Assembly: GCF_020229735.1 (NCBI RefSeq)
Contig: NZ_CP083455.1
Span: 2,817,501 to 2,855,189, forward strand
Origin: Deinococcus taeanensis
GTDB taxonomy: Bacteria > Deinococcota > Deinococci > Deinococcales > Deinococcaceae
DNA length: 37,689 nt
Direction: 5' to 3'
The notes beneath the pieces are model-generated. The model did not search any database. It was not told the origin of the DNA and saw nothing but the letters and a program-made list of their open reading frames with translations. The position numbers and the translations under genes are program-made. Positions 19,666-28,672 of this stretch are shown here, piece by piece. Positions within the stretch are counted from its first letter, which is position 1. Every line of letters begins with the position of its first letter.

Positions 19666-20098
19666 CCTGGACCACCTTTCCGGTCACGCCGACCGTGCGC
19701 AGCTGCGCCGTGCGGGTCGTCCGGGGATGCCGCAGCAGCAGCGTGACGGGCGCCGAGCTCAGCTCGCTGTACGGCGCGCTGTAGGTTAGCGTTAAGGGTG
19801 CATTCTGCAGCGTGAGATTGTAGGGGAGAACCGCCGTGACCGCCGCCCCGTTGATGGTCAGCCGGTACGAACGGGCGTCCAGCAGCTCGAACGTGGCGCT
19901 GGTGTTGTACCGCAGCGCGCCGCTGCGCACCCGCTCCAGGTCGCTGGCCAGTTGCGCGCTGCCCTCCTGAAGCTGCCGGGAACCGAGGTAGGCGAGCATG
20001 CTGTAGGCGCCGACACCCAGCATGATGCCCAGGATGGAGAGGACCAGCAGCGCCTCAAGCAGCGTGAAGCCCTGAAGGGCCGGGCGGGCGGGCGTCAC
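19655..20098 (-). CDS. Type IV pilin-like minor prepilin (FimT/GspH-like)
   Basis: Encodes 147 aa. Leader MTPARPALQG, then FTLLEALLVLSILGIMLGVG with Glu5. The following segment with YLGSRQLQEGSAQLASDLERVRSGAL matches the helix of GspH/FimT-type pseudopilins, and the rest is beta-rich. GTG 20098 overlaps the stop of the preceding large gene as GTGA, so translation is coupled. Confidence 0.82.
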   Translation of the reverse strand: MTPARPALQGFTLLEALLVLSILGIMLGVGAYSMLAYLGSRQLQEGSAQLASDLERVRSGALRYNTSATFELLDARSYRLTINGAAVTAVLPYNLTLQNAPLTLTYSAPYSELSSAPVTLLLRHPRTTRTAQLRTVGVTGKVVQDGS

Positions 20099-22062
20099 AT
20101 GCCCTCGGCGCGGAAGGTGCGCGGCTGGCTCAGGTCCGTGAAGTCCGGCTTGGCGTCGTACTGACCCTGCGTGGGGAAGAACGGGGGCGTGACACTGCTC
20201 GCGAGGCGCTCATCCCACCGGAGGTTACGGGAGTAGCCGTTGCCAGGCGTGCCGGTTGTTCCTACGCCCTGCGACTGCTCCTCGATGATGCCGCCCGTGA
20301 TGTTGATTTTCGGGGTGACGCTCGAGGTGGTCCGCCGGGTCGTGTAGTCCACGGTGCCGAAGCCCTTGCCGGCGGCGGCTGCCATCAGGGTGCCGTCAAT
20401 GGTGAGGTCGCGGTTCAGCGGACCGTTGACCTTCACGTTGCCCCCTTCGGAGTACACCCCCAGGACGTTGCGGGCGCCCGGTTCAGTCTGGGGATTGTCG
20501 GTGTAGGTCAGATCATCCTTGATAAAGATGTCGCCTGAGGCGGCCACGGTCAGCTGGGTGTCGGCCGCGATGTCCGGGTCGCTGGTGCCGTTGCCTTTCA
20601 GGCCGCCGGTCCCGGCGGGGGCCGCTGTCCCGATGGCGCCGTCCACGAAGATCATGCCGTTGAAAGTGCCGGTCATGGTCTTGCGCAGGGCGCCGTTCTC
20701 GTACACCTGCCAGCTGGTGGGGCCGGTCTGCTCAAAGCGGGTGGTGACGCCGCCCTGCACAATTTCGATGCGCTGGTACGTGCCGTTCTTGGAGAGCGTG
20801 AGGTTCTCCACGTTGCCTTTCACGTAAATCCCGCCGGTGCCGCTCTGACCGAAGGTGGTGGCGCTGTTCGGCGCGCCGCTGGTTCCTCTGGCGTAGTACA
20901 CCCCGTTTGTGCCGCTCGGGCCGAAGGTACTGGCAAGGCAGGTGGCCGTGTCGCTGCAGTGCCCGGGGAGAATGCCAGTGGTGGCGAGGCGCTGGTTGTT
21001 GGCATTGGTGGGCAGCGCGATGGGGGCGACGCCCAGCTGGTGGCCACCCTGAAACATGGTGCTGGCAGCAGGCTGGGCCGCCGTGGAGTATTCCAGCGTG
21101 GTGCTGGTGGAGGTGTACCGCCCCAGGAACCGTGGACCGGCGTTCACGCTGCTGGCCCAGAACAGCGGCGCCGTGGAGCCGGCGGTGCCGTTGGCGTGCA
21201 CGCGACCTTCGAAGGTGTCCTGATCCCAGAACACCAGGCGGCCCCCGGAGGGGAGGGTGCGGCGGTTCACGAAGTACTGGTACTGCGAGAAGGGCGGCTG
21301 GGAGATCACGATTTCACGCGTCTGCGCGCCGCCCGAGGAGTACCGGCGCTGCGCGACGACGCGGCTGCCGACCGTCAGGGTGGCCGTCGCGATCAGCGGC
21401 GTGGTTTGCAGCATCAGGTGCAGTTTGTTGTCCGGGGTGATTTTCAGTTCGGTGATGGTCAGGCCGCCCTGAACCTCGGTGTCCATGGTGCCGGTGGCCG
21501 TGCTGGGGCTCGCGTCGGTGCGCTTGAGCACCTCGCCGTTCTGACCGCCGAACATGGCCCTCCAGTGGCTTTTCCAGGCCGCGTCGCTCCAGCCGGCCGG
21601 CTTGGCGGCGTTGTCGCGCAGGAAGGCCAGCTGCGCGTCCCGCGCAGTGCCGGTCAGGCCTGGGGGGTTGCACAGGCGGCTGCCGGTCCTGGGCAGGTTG
21701 GGCACCTGGGGGGGCAGGGTCACGGGACCGGGAAGACTGCACAGCACGCCCATCTGGCTCAGGACGGTGCTCTGCTGCGTGCCGGGGGGAATCACGATGC
21801 TGTTAAGGGCGTCCGCGAACTGGTCAGCGGTGGCCTGCGCACGGGCCAGGGCGGATTCAGCGGCGTACTGCGTCTCCAGGATCAGCCGGTTGTCGGCCGC
21901 GCCGCGCTGGTTGCCGAGGAGCACGGACGCGGTCATGGAGAGCAGCACGGCGATCACGAGGCAGGTGCCCAGGACGGTGACCAGGGTGGTCATGCCCTGC
22001 GTGTGGCGCAGGGCGGGGCGGGGACTGGAGGACGGGGGAGAGGGAGGGGAGGGGTGAGGCAT
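20095..22062 (-). CDS. Large PilX/GspK-like pilus-associated protein (possible DUF4900)
   Basis: Encodes 655 aa. A proline/serine-rich leader ends in HTQG, followed by MTTLVTVLGTCLVIAVLLSM: a prepilin-like cleavage site and helix, but with Val instead of Glu at mature position 5. GspK- and PilX-type tip subunits also lack this Glu. The remaining ~600 residues are Gly/Thr/Asn-rich and probably beta-structured and extracellular. Residues about 260-600 resemble what I recall as DUF4900, a deinococcal domain. Two short near-repeats, FGPSGTNGVYY and FGQSGTGGIYV, lie at about 380-413. ATG 22062 has AGGAG 9 nt upstream. As first gene of the pilin operon it is a candidate pilus-tip adhesin. Confidence 0.78.
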   Translation of the reverse strand: MPHPSPPSPPSSSPRPALRHTQGMTTLVTVLGTCLVIAVLLSMTASVLLGNQRGAADNRLILETQYAAESALARAQATADQFADALNSIVIPPGTQQSTVLSQMGVLCSLPGPVTLPPQVPNLPRTGSRLCNPPGLTGTARDAQLAFLRDNAAKPAGWSDAAWKSHWRAMFGGQNGEVLKRTDASPSTATGTMDTEVQGGLTITELKITPDNKLHLMLQTTPLIATATLTVGSRVVAQRRYSSGGAQTREIVISQPPFSQYQYFVNRRTLPSGGRLVFWDQDTFEGRVHANGTAGSTAPLFWASSVNAGPRFLGRYTSTSTTLEYSTAAQPAASTMFQGGHQLGVAPIALPTNANNQRLATTGILPGHCSDTATCLASTFGPSGTNGVYYARGTSGAPNSATTFGQSGTGGIYVKGNVENLTLSKNGTYQRIEIVQGGVTTRFEQTGPTSWQVYENGALRKTMTGTFNGMIFVDGAIGTAAPAGTGGLKGNGTSDPDIAADTQLTVAASGDIFIKDDLTYTDNPQTEPGARNVLGVYSEGGNVKVNGPLNRDLTIDGTLMAAAAGKGFGTVDYTTRRTTSSVTPKINITGGIIEEQSQGVGTTGTPGNGYSRNLRWDERLASSVTPPFFPTQGQYDAKPDFTDLSQPRTFRAEGM

Positions 22063-22276
22063 TCAGCGGGGCTCCTGTGGCGCGTGGGGGCAGCGCGCAG
22101 TGAAGTGTGGAAAATATCTCGTTTGCGTTCGGGTCAGTTTCTGGTAAGCGGCGCCAGTTCAGTGTGAATTTTTCCACGACTACACCTGTTGCGCTTCCCC
22201 CATCGGGGGCGCTGGCCGGCGAAAGCCGCAGGTTTGCTGAAGATGACGGCTGGCCTGGCCGCGTACGCTGTGACGC
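22063..22276. other. Divergent intergenic region, pilin operon / dynamin gene
   Basis: The 214-nt gap holds TATTTT (minus, 22116-22111), a possible -10 for the pilin operon. It also holds a pair of inverted octamers GTGGAAAA (22107-22114) and TTTTCCAC (22170-22177), about 63 nt centre to centre. The dynamin-like gene's -10 is at its right edge. The 22100-22190 part is AT-richer than its surroundings. Confidence 0.4.
22264..22276 (+). promoter_or_regulatory. Leaderless-type -10 of the dynamin-like gene
   Basis: TACGCT at 22264-22269 is followed by 7 nt and ATG 22277. No Shine-Dalgarno site is present. Confidence 0.55.
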
Positions 22277-23971
22277 ATGCTGGTATCGGTTCGGGTGCAG
22301 GAACTGCTGTCGCGGGAGCGCGGGCTGCTGGGGGACCTTCAGGCGCTGCTTGAAGCGCAGGGCGCGCCGCCTGAAGTGGTGGAGCACGCGCGCCAGGCGC
22401 TGCGCAACCTGGATGAGTCCTTTCTGCTGGTGGTGGTGGGGGAGTTCAACGCGGGCAAAAGCTCGTTCGTGAACGCCCTGCTGGGGGCGTCCGTGTTACC
22501 GGAAGGCGTGACCCCCACCACGGACCGCATCTACGTGCTGGTGCACGGCGATACGCCAGGTGCCATGGAACCCACCCGGGATCCGTTCGTGAGCCGCCTG
22601 ACGTACCCCCTGCCCAGCCTGGAGGGCGTAGCGCTGGTGGACACGCCCGGCACGAACGCCATCATCCGTCAGCATCAGGCACTGACAGAAGGGTTCCTGC
22701 CGCGCGCGGACCTGCTGCTGTTCCTGACCAGCGCCGACCGGCCGTTCACGGAGTCCGAACGGCAGTTCCTGGCGCTCGCCGCCCGCTGGGGCCGCAGCGT
22801 GATTGTGGTGGTGAACAAGGCGGACCTGCTGGAGACGCCGGAGCAGCGTGAGCAGGTCCGCGCCTTCGTGGAGGGCGGAGCGCGCGGCGTCCTGGGCCTC
22901 ACGCCGCCGGTCGTGCTGATCAGTGCCCGCGCCGAGCAGCGCGGCGGTGACGAGGGCTTCGCGGGCCTGCGGGCGCTGCTGCAGGCCCGGCTGTCGGAAA
23001 CGGAACGCACCCGCCTGAAGCTGCTGAGTCCGCTTGGCACGGCGGCCGAACTGCTGACCGGTGAGGAAACGCGCGCCGACGCGGCGCGGCGCACCCTGAC
23101 CGAGGACCTGCGGGTGCTGGGGGAGCTGCAGGCGCAGCAGGCCACGCACCACGAGGCCATGCTGGGCGAACTGGACGGGCAGCTGAACCGGGTGGCGCGG
23201 CTGCTCAGTGAGTTCGAGGTGCGTGCTGACCGGTTCATTGACGCGCAGTTGCGCTTCTCGAACCTGCGGGGGCTGCTGAACAGCCGGGAGATTGAAGAAG
23301 CGTTCCGGCGTGAGGCGGTGGCGGATCTGCCTGAGGCGATCGACCGGCAGTTCGGCAGCATGATCGACCGGTTCGTGGAGGCGAACCTGCACTTCTGGGA
23401 GGACGTGCAGGCGTTCCTGGTGCGGCGTCAGCCCAGCCAGGAGGTGGCCCGGACGCGTTTTTCGTACGACCGGGGGGCGCTGCTGGAAGGCATTGCGGGC
23501 AGCGCGCGCAGTCACCTGGAGAACACCACTGAGCAGGAGCTCGCCCGGGACCTCGCGCGGGACGCAGAAGACGCCATGAAGGGCGTGATCGGCGGTCTGG
23601 CAGGCGGCGTGGGCATCGGGGCGGGGGTGGGGGCGTTGATCGGGGCGTCCGCGCTGGACTTCACCGGGGGCATCCTGGCGGGTCTGACGCTGGGGAGCCT
23701 GGGGCTGTTCGTGCTGCCCAACAAGCGCATTCAGGCGCACCGTCAGCTGCGTGCGCGCGTGGCGGACCTGCGTGAGGCGCTGGAGCGCATTGTGCGGCGC
23801 GAGTTCGAGCGGGAGCAGGAGCGGGCCGACACCCGCCTGCGGGACGCGATCAGCCCATATACGCGCTTCACGGTGCAGGAGAAGGCGCGGCTGGAGGCGG
23901 CGCGGGAACGGTCCGGGCAGCTGCGGGGAGAGCTGGAGGCGCTGCAGCGCGAGGTCAAGGCGCTGCTCTGA
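22277..23971 (+). CDS. Bacterial dynamin-like GTPase
   Basis: Encodes 564 aa. GTPase motifs: G1 GEFNAGKSS (55-63), G2 Thr in GVTPTTD (about 79-82), G3 DTPG (122-125), G4 NKAD (180-183). The C-terminal half is largely helical and coiled-coil-like. It is interrupted at about 440-485 by a Gly/Ala-rich hydrophobic stretch that could insert into or cross the membrane. This is the layout of bacterial dynamin-like proteins, which remodel or protect membranes. Third codon positions are richer in G than in most genes here. It is transcribed divergently from the pilin operon with a leaderless promoter. A weak 7-bp hairpin follows the stop. Confidence 0.88.
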   Translation: MLVSVRVQELLSRERGLLGDLQALLEAQGAPPEVVEHARQALRNLDESFLLVVVGEFNAGKSSFVNALLGASVLPEGVTPTTDRIYVLVHGDTPGAMEPTRDPFVSRLTYPLPSLEGVALVDTPGTNAIIRQHQALTEGFLPRADLLLFLTSADRPFTESERQFLALAARWGRSVIVVVNKADLLETPEQREQVRAFVEGGARGVLGLTPPVVLISARAEQRGGDEGFAGLRALLQARLSETERTRLKLLSPLGTAAELLTGEETRADAARRTLTEDLRVLGELQAQQATHHEAMLGELDGQLNRVARLLSEFEVRADRFIDAQLRFSNLRGLLNSREIEEAFRREAVADLPEAIDRQFGSMIDRFVEANLHFWEDVQAFLVRRQPSQEVARTRFSYDRGALLEGIAGSARSHLENTTEQELARDLARDAEDAMKGVIGGLAGGVGIGAGVGALIGASALDFTGGILAGLTLGSLGLFVLPNKRIQAHRQLRARVADLREALERIVRREFEREQERADTRLRDAISPYTRFTVQEKARLEAARERSGQLRGELEALQREVKALL

Positions 23972-23972
23972 G

Positions 23973-23997
23973 CCTCTGCTCCGGAGGGGCGCAGAGG
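23973..23997 (+). terminator. Weak hairpin after the dynamin-like gene
   Basis: CCTCTGC (23973-23979) pairs with GCAGAGG (23991-23997) around an 11-nt loop. There is no T tract. Confidence 0.4.
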
Positions 23998-24042
23998 GGC
24001 TGGGGCGGGACCGTCCCTCTTCCCCTTTGCTCACCTGCGCGG

Positions 24043-24060
24043 TAGTCTGAATCGATTCAG
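24043..24060 (+). promoter_or_regulatory. thuA operon -10 with a 14-bp palindromic operator
   Basis: TAGTCT (24043-24048) is a likely -10. The perfect palindrome CTGAATCGATTCAG (24047-24060) starts within it and covers the presumed transcription start, a position suited to repression. A palindrome with a central CG is typical of LacI-family operators. The only regulator nearby is an IclR-type gene at 25971, so the cognate protein is open. Confidence 0.6.
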
Positions 24061-24083
24061 TTCATTGCCTGCAGGAGGCTCCC

Positions 24084-24833
24084 ATGACCCAGCCCGCCCC
24101 AGCCCAGCCCCGCGTGACCGTCTGGCACGAGTACCGCCACGAGCACGACAATCCCAGAGTGGCCGCCCTCTACCCGCACGGCATGCACGCCACCCTCGCG
24201 GCCGGTCTGCGCGCCCACGGCCTGACCAGCGTGCGCACCGCCACCCTCGATGAGCCCCAGCACGGCCTGACCGACGAGGTCCTCGCCCAGACGGACGTGC
24301 TGCTCTGGTGGGGCCACAAAGCCCACGACGACGTGCAGGATGACATTGTGGAGAAGGTCGTGCAGCGCGTCTGGGACGGCATGGGCCTGATCGTCCTGCA
24401 CTCGGCGCATTTCAGCAAGGTCTTCAAGCGCCTGATGGGCACCTCCTGCGACCTGAAGTGGCGCGAAGCGAGTGACCGCGAACGCCTCTGGGTGGTTGAT
24501 CCCTCGCACCCGATCGCGCAGGGCGTCGGGGAATACCTGGAGATCGACCAGGAAGAGATGTACGGCGAGCACTTCGACATCCCCGCCCCGGACGAACTGG
24601 TGTTCGTCAGCTGGTTCACGGGCGGCGAGGTGTTCCGATCGGGCTGCACCTTCCGGCGCGGCAGCGGCAAGATCTTCTACTTCCGCCCCGGGCATGAGAC
24701 CTACCCCACCTACGAGCACGCCGGCGTGCGCCAGGTCATCGCGAACGCCGTTCGCTGGGCCGCCCCCACCGCCAGCGCTCCACGGGCCTTCGGGGAAAGT
24801 GCGCCCCTTGAACCTCTGCCGGAGCGCGTGTGA
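24084..24833 (+). CDS. ThuA-domain protein (sugar utilisation)
   Basis: Encodes 249 aa, the whole length being a ThuA-type glutamine-amidotransferase-like fold: [11 protein letters not shown] at the start, [29 protein letters not shown] and [19 protein letters not shown] near the end. ThuA proteins occur with Gfo/Idh/MocA dehydrogenases in trehalose or related disaccharide use, as in Rhizobium thuAB, and are thought to act on oxidised sugars. ATG 24084 has AGGAGG 5 nt upstream. The stop overlaps the next gene's GTG as GTGA. A 14-bp palindrome at the promoter suggests inducible expression. Confidence 0.88.
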   Translation: MTQPAPAQPRVTVWHEYRHEHDNPRVAALYPHGMHATLAAGLRAHGLTSVRTATLDEPQHGLTDEVLAQTDVLLWWGHKAHDDVQDDIVEKVVQRVWDGMGLIVLHSAHFSKVFKRLMGTSCDLKWREASDRERLWVVDPSHPIAQGVGEYLEIDQEEMYGEHFDIPAPDELVFVSWFTGGEVFRSGCTFRRGSGKIFYFRPGHETYPTYEHAGVRQVIANAVRWAAPTASAPRAFGESAPLEPLPERV

Positions 24834-25882
24834 GCGGCCCAGCCGGCAAGGTCGTGAACGCCGCCATCATCGGCGCGGGCGGCATTTCCATGCGGCACTT
24901 CGAGGGGTACCGTGATGCGGGCGTGAACGTGGTCGCCATCGCCGACGCCAGCGACACCATCCGGCGGCTGCGCGAGCAGGAATGGGGGGTGCGCGCCTAC
25001 GCCACCTTTGAGGACCTGCTGGCGGCGGAAGACGTGCAGGCCGTCAGTGTCTGCACCCCCAACGCTTTCCACGCCCCGGCGGCCATCGCGGCACTTGAGC
25101 GCGGCATTCATGTGCTGTGCGAGAAGCCCCTCTCCCTGGACCTGGACGCGTGTGACGCCATGATCGGCGCGGCGCGGGCCAGTGGCGCCGTCCTGCAGAC
25201 CGGGCATCACCTGCGCTCCAACCCGCTGGCCCGCACGGCCAGACGCCTCATCGACGAGGGCCGCATCGGGCGGGTCACGTTCATGCGCCTGCGTCAGGCG
25301 CACGACTGGGGCGGCGCTGAACAGGTGCGCGGCGCGTTCGGCAGCCTCGCCGCATCCGGCGGGGGCACCCTGCTCGACAACGGCTGCCACATGATGGACC
25401 TCGCCCGGTACTTCGCCGGGGACGTCCGCACCGTGTACGCGCGCATGGCGACGCTGAAGTTCGACATTGAGGTCGAGGACACCTCCGTCGCCACGCTGGA
25501 GTTCGAGAACGGCGCGATGGCCAGTGTGGAAAGCGCCTGGACGGCCACAGGCTGGGAGGAGAGTTTCTTCGTGTACGGCACGCAGGGCGCCCTGGAGTGC
25601 AGCAACCGCCTGGGCAAGGCCCGCCTGCGTTTCCTGAACCGCGAGTTCGGGCACAGCGACTGGGCCGGTGGCGACGAGACCTGGTACGACTTTGCCCGGG
25701 TCGACAACGCCCACGCGCGCAGCGTCACGCATTTCATTGAGTCCATTGAGCGGGGCGCCCCGGTCATCTGCACCGGCGAGGACGGCCGGGAGAGCGTGCG
25801 CCTGGTCCTCGGCGCCTATGAGAGCGCCCGTACGGGTCTGCCCGTCTCCCTCACCCTCAGCGGGCAGGCCCGGGCACGGTAA
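24830..25882 (+). CDS. Gfo/Idh/MocA-family oxidoreductase (ThuB-like)
   Basis: Encodes 350 aa. The NAD(P)-binding Rossmann start is [17 protein letters not shown], followed by the family's EKP motif in [10 protein letters not shown] His/Asp catalytic segment [19 protein letters not shown] matches the conserved D-x3-H of this family. These enzymes oxidise or reduce sugar and inositol-type substrates. With the adjacent thuA it is probably the dehydrogenase partner, forming or reducing a 3-keto sugar. GTG 24830 overlaps the thuA stop (GTGA). No transporter gene is visible in the operon. A strong hairpin follows. Confidence 0.9.
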   Translation: MSGPAGKVVNAAIIGAGGISMRHFEGYRDAGVNVVAIADASDTIRRLREQEWGVRAYATFEDLLAAEDVQAVSVCTPNAFHAPAAIAALERGIHVLCEKPLSLDLDACDAMIGAARASGAVLQTGHHLRSNPLARTARRLIDEGRIGRVTFMRLRQAHDWGGAEQVRGAFGSLAASGGGTLLDNGCHMMDLARYFAGDVRTVYARMATLKFDIEVEDTSVATLEFENGAMASVESAWTATGWEESFFVYGTQGALECSNRLGKARLRFLNREFGHSDWAGGDETWYDFARVDNAHARSVTHFIESIERGAPVICTGEDGRESVRLVLGAYESARTGLPVSLTLSGQARAR

Positions 25883-25911
25883 GGCCCGGCTGACCCCGGG
25901 AGGCATCAGTG

Positions 25912-25939
25912 CGGGCCGGCAGGACAACCTGCCGGCCCG
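25912..25939. terminator. Bidirectional hairpin between the oxidoreductase and iclR-type genes
   Basis: A perfect 12-bp stem (25912-25923 with 25928-25939) with a 4-nt loop is followed on the plus strand by TTTC. It is the most terminator-like hairpin for the thuA operon. Confidence 0.8.
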
Positions 25940-25970
25940 TTTCAGGCCTGCGCGCTCCCCTTTCGTGGCT

Positions 25971-26696
25971 TCAGGGCAGCGCTTCGGCCTCGCGGACGAT
26001 CTGCAGGACCCGTTCCCGGATGTGCCGTTCCTCGCGCAGGTACCGCTGTGCGCTCATCTGCACGCCGATGGCCGCCACGACCGTGTCCCCGTCGCCATGC
26101 GCGCTGTGCAGCGCGTGATAGGGCACACCCAGCGTGCACTGGCCCTGCACCCACTCCTCAATGGAGTACGCGTAGCCCAGGCGTTTGACCTTGGCCACCT
26201 CGGTGCGCCACTCGTCCATGGACGTGATGGAACTGGACGTGCAGGCCGAGAAGGTACGGGGTGTGATGTCGCCGTGCGCGTAGAGGATCTTGCCGCTGGC
26301 CGTGGCGGTGGCCGGCAGGTAGATGTCGAGCGGCAGGTCAATGTCGGCGTCCGGGTGGCGCTCGCGGATCGCGGCGACGATCTCCTCACCTTCCAGAATG
26401 CACAGGAACGCCACCGAGCGGACCTCCAGGGCCAGGCGCGTGATCAGGGCGCGCGCTTCAGGGAACCAGGGGAGGGCGGCAGTAAGCTGGGCGCCCATTT
26501 CCGCGAGGTGCCAGGAAAGGCGGTACTTGCCGGCGGGGGTGCGGCGCAGGAAGCCGGCTTCGGTCAGGCCCGCAAGGTAGGCGTGCGCGGTGGCGCGGGG
26601 GACGCCCAGGTGCGCGGCGAGCGCGCGGACGCCCCACTCGGGCTGTTCGGCGCTGAACGCGCCCAGGATATTGGCCGCTTTCTGGAGGGAGAGCAC
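25971..26696 (-). CDS. IclR-family transcriptional regulator
   Basis: Encodes 241 aa from GTG 26696. The N-terminal winged helix starts at SLQKAANILGAF and has the recognition segment LGVPRATAHAYLAGLTEAGF. The C-terminal effector-binding domain follows, with the typical LVYxx-like and GYAYSIEEWVQGQCTLGVP segments. IclR proteins control catabolic operons in response to small metabolites, and the convergent thuA/oxidoreductase operon is a candidate target. An upstream in-frame ATG at 26738 exists, but GTG 26696 sits 6 nt after TACGCT, a better-supported start. The palindrome TGTATACA overlaps the predicted -35. Confidence 0.85.
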   Translation of the reverse strand: MLSLQKAANILGAFSAEQPEWGVRALAAHLGVPRATAHAYLAGLTEAGFLRRTPAGKYRLSWHLAEMGAQLTAALPWFPEARALITRLALEVRSVAFLCILEGEEIVAAIRERHPDADIDLPLDIYLPATATASGKILYAHGDITPRTFSACTSSSITSMDEWRTEVAKVKRLGYAYSIEEWVQGQCTLGVPYHALHSAHGDGDTVVAAIGVQMSAQRYLREERHIRERVLQIVREAEALP

Positions 26697-26731
26697 CTGT
26701 CCAGCGTACAGGGACGAGGCCGGATTGTATA
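26697..26731 (-). promoter_or_regulatory. Promoter of the IclR-type gene with TGTATACA palindrome
   Basis: On the minus strand TATACA is followed after 17 nt by TACGCT (26708-26703), then 6 nt and GTG 26696. The perfect 8-bp palindrome TGTATACA overlaps the -35, so autoregulation is possible. Confidence 0.5.
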
Positions 26732-26793
26732 CATGCACCCCACCTGCACCCGGTCCAGCCGGGCCTCGCCACCCCAGGGCCGGCCGGCTGGAG

Positions 26794-26806
26794 TACAGTG
26801 CCCGGC
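26794..26806 (+). promoter_or_regulatory. Leaderless-type -10 of the cytochrome c gene
   Basis: TACAGT at 26794-26799 is followed by 7 nt and GTG 26807. An in-frame GTG at 26798 overlaps the -10 and is rejected. Confidence 0.55.
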
Positions 26807-27187
26807 GTGCGCCCCCACCTGCTGCTGCTGCCGGCCCTGGCCTTCCTCCCGGCGCTGGCGACTTCCGTCCCCGCCCCGGCAGCGGCCCTGCACGCGCAGC
26901 TCGAGCAGGGCGAAACCACCTACATTCTGGCCTGCGCCATGTGCCACGGCGACCGTCTGGAAGGCGTCAGCGCCCCGGCGCTCAGCGGCGAGCATTTCCG
27001 CGCCACATACCGCACGCTGCCGCCCCAGGCGCTGCACGACCTGATCCAGGCCACCATGCCCGCCACGCGGCGCGGCACCCTGAGTGCCCAGGAAGTCCTG
27101 GACGTCACCGCGTACGTGCTGCACGCGAATAGCCTCACCGTCCCCGAGGGCGGCCTTACCCCCGCAGACGTTCAGCCCGGCCCGACG

Positions 27188-27205
<18 letters not shown>
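26807..27205 (+). CDS. Secreted monohaem class I cytochrome c
   Basis: Encodes 132 aa. A signal peptide (about 1-27, hydrophobic core LLLLPALAFLPALA) is followed by one haem-binding CAMCH (Cys43, Cys46, His47). A likely distal Met84 lies in TMPATRRG, followed by LSAQEVLDVTAYVLHAN, the usual C-terminal helix. It is probably a periplasmic electron carrier. The C-terminal ~20 residues are Pro/Thr-rich. It overlaps the convergent M42 peptidase gene by 18 nt, the only convergent pair here without a hairpin between. Confidence 0.87.
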
Positions 27206-28218
<1,013 letters not shown>

Positions 28219-28222
<4 letters not shown>

Positions 28223-28632
28223 GCCGGAACCTCCAGCGGCGCCACCTCAAAGCCCTGCTTCCGCGCCGAGTGCAGCGTCGCCTCTGCGGCCGGCGTGCCC
28301 GGCAGCGCCAGCACGTGCAGCGTCTGCACCGCCCGGGCATGCAGCTGGGCACTCAGCTCAGACCCCTCAAACGCGTCGGGAAGTGCCGCGCGCACCAGCA
28401 CGTCCCCCTGCTCCGCGCGGAAATCCGGGTGCAGCGTCCAGTCACGGGAGAACGTCACCCACGCCGCGCCGTGCGGCGCGTCCCACTGCACGAACGTCAC
28501 CAGCCACCCCCGCGACCGCGCTTCGGCCACGTGATGCGCCCAGTCGCGCGCCAGCACCCGCCCATCGGGCCGGTCATCCAGATCATGACGCTGCGCGTTC
28601 AGCAGCAGCAGGGCGTTCGGCGTGAGACTCAT
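28219..28632 (-). CDS. Isochorismatase-fold protein lacking the catalytic triad
   Basis: Encodes 137 aa from ATG 28632, which lies 7 nt after TATGCT; an in-frame ATG at 28644 overlaps the -10 and is rejected. The overall pattern is that of isochorismatase-like cysteine hydrolases: a first strand ALLLLNAQRHDL, a middle DVLVRAALPDAFEGSEL and a last LHVLALPGTPAAEATLHSA. The usual Asp of the first motif is Asn, the Lys region reads VRAAL, and the nucleophile Cys is absent (LPGTPAAEA). It is therefore probably a non-catalytic relative, perhaps a partner of the coupled M42 peptidase. Recognition of the fold is moderately sure; the function is unknown. Confidence 0.6.
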
Positions 28633-28645
28633 GCCCGCCAGCATA
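28633..28645 (-). promoter_or_regulatory. Leaderless-type -10 of the isochorismatase-like/M42 operon
   Basis: Minus-strand TATGCT (28645-28640) is followed by 7 nt and ATG 28632. Confidence 0.55.
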
Positions 28646-28672
28646 AGCCAGCGGCGCCTCTTCCCGCGCCGC

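Noticed and set aside
22063..22276. Radiation/desiccation response motif (DdrO site)
   Set aside because: I looked for the palindrome of the TTATGTCATTGACATAA type in this and other gaps and found no convincing match.
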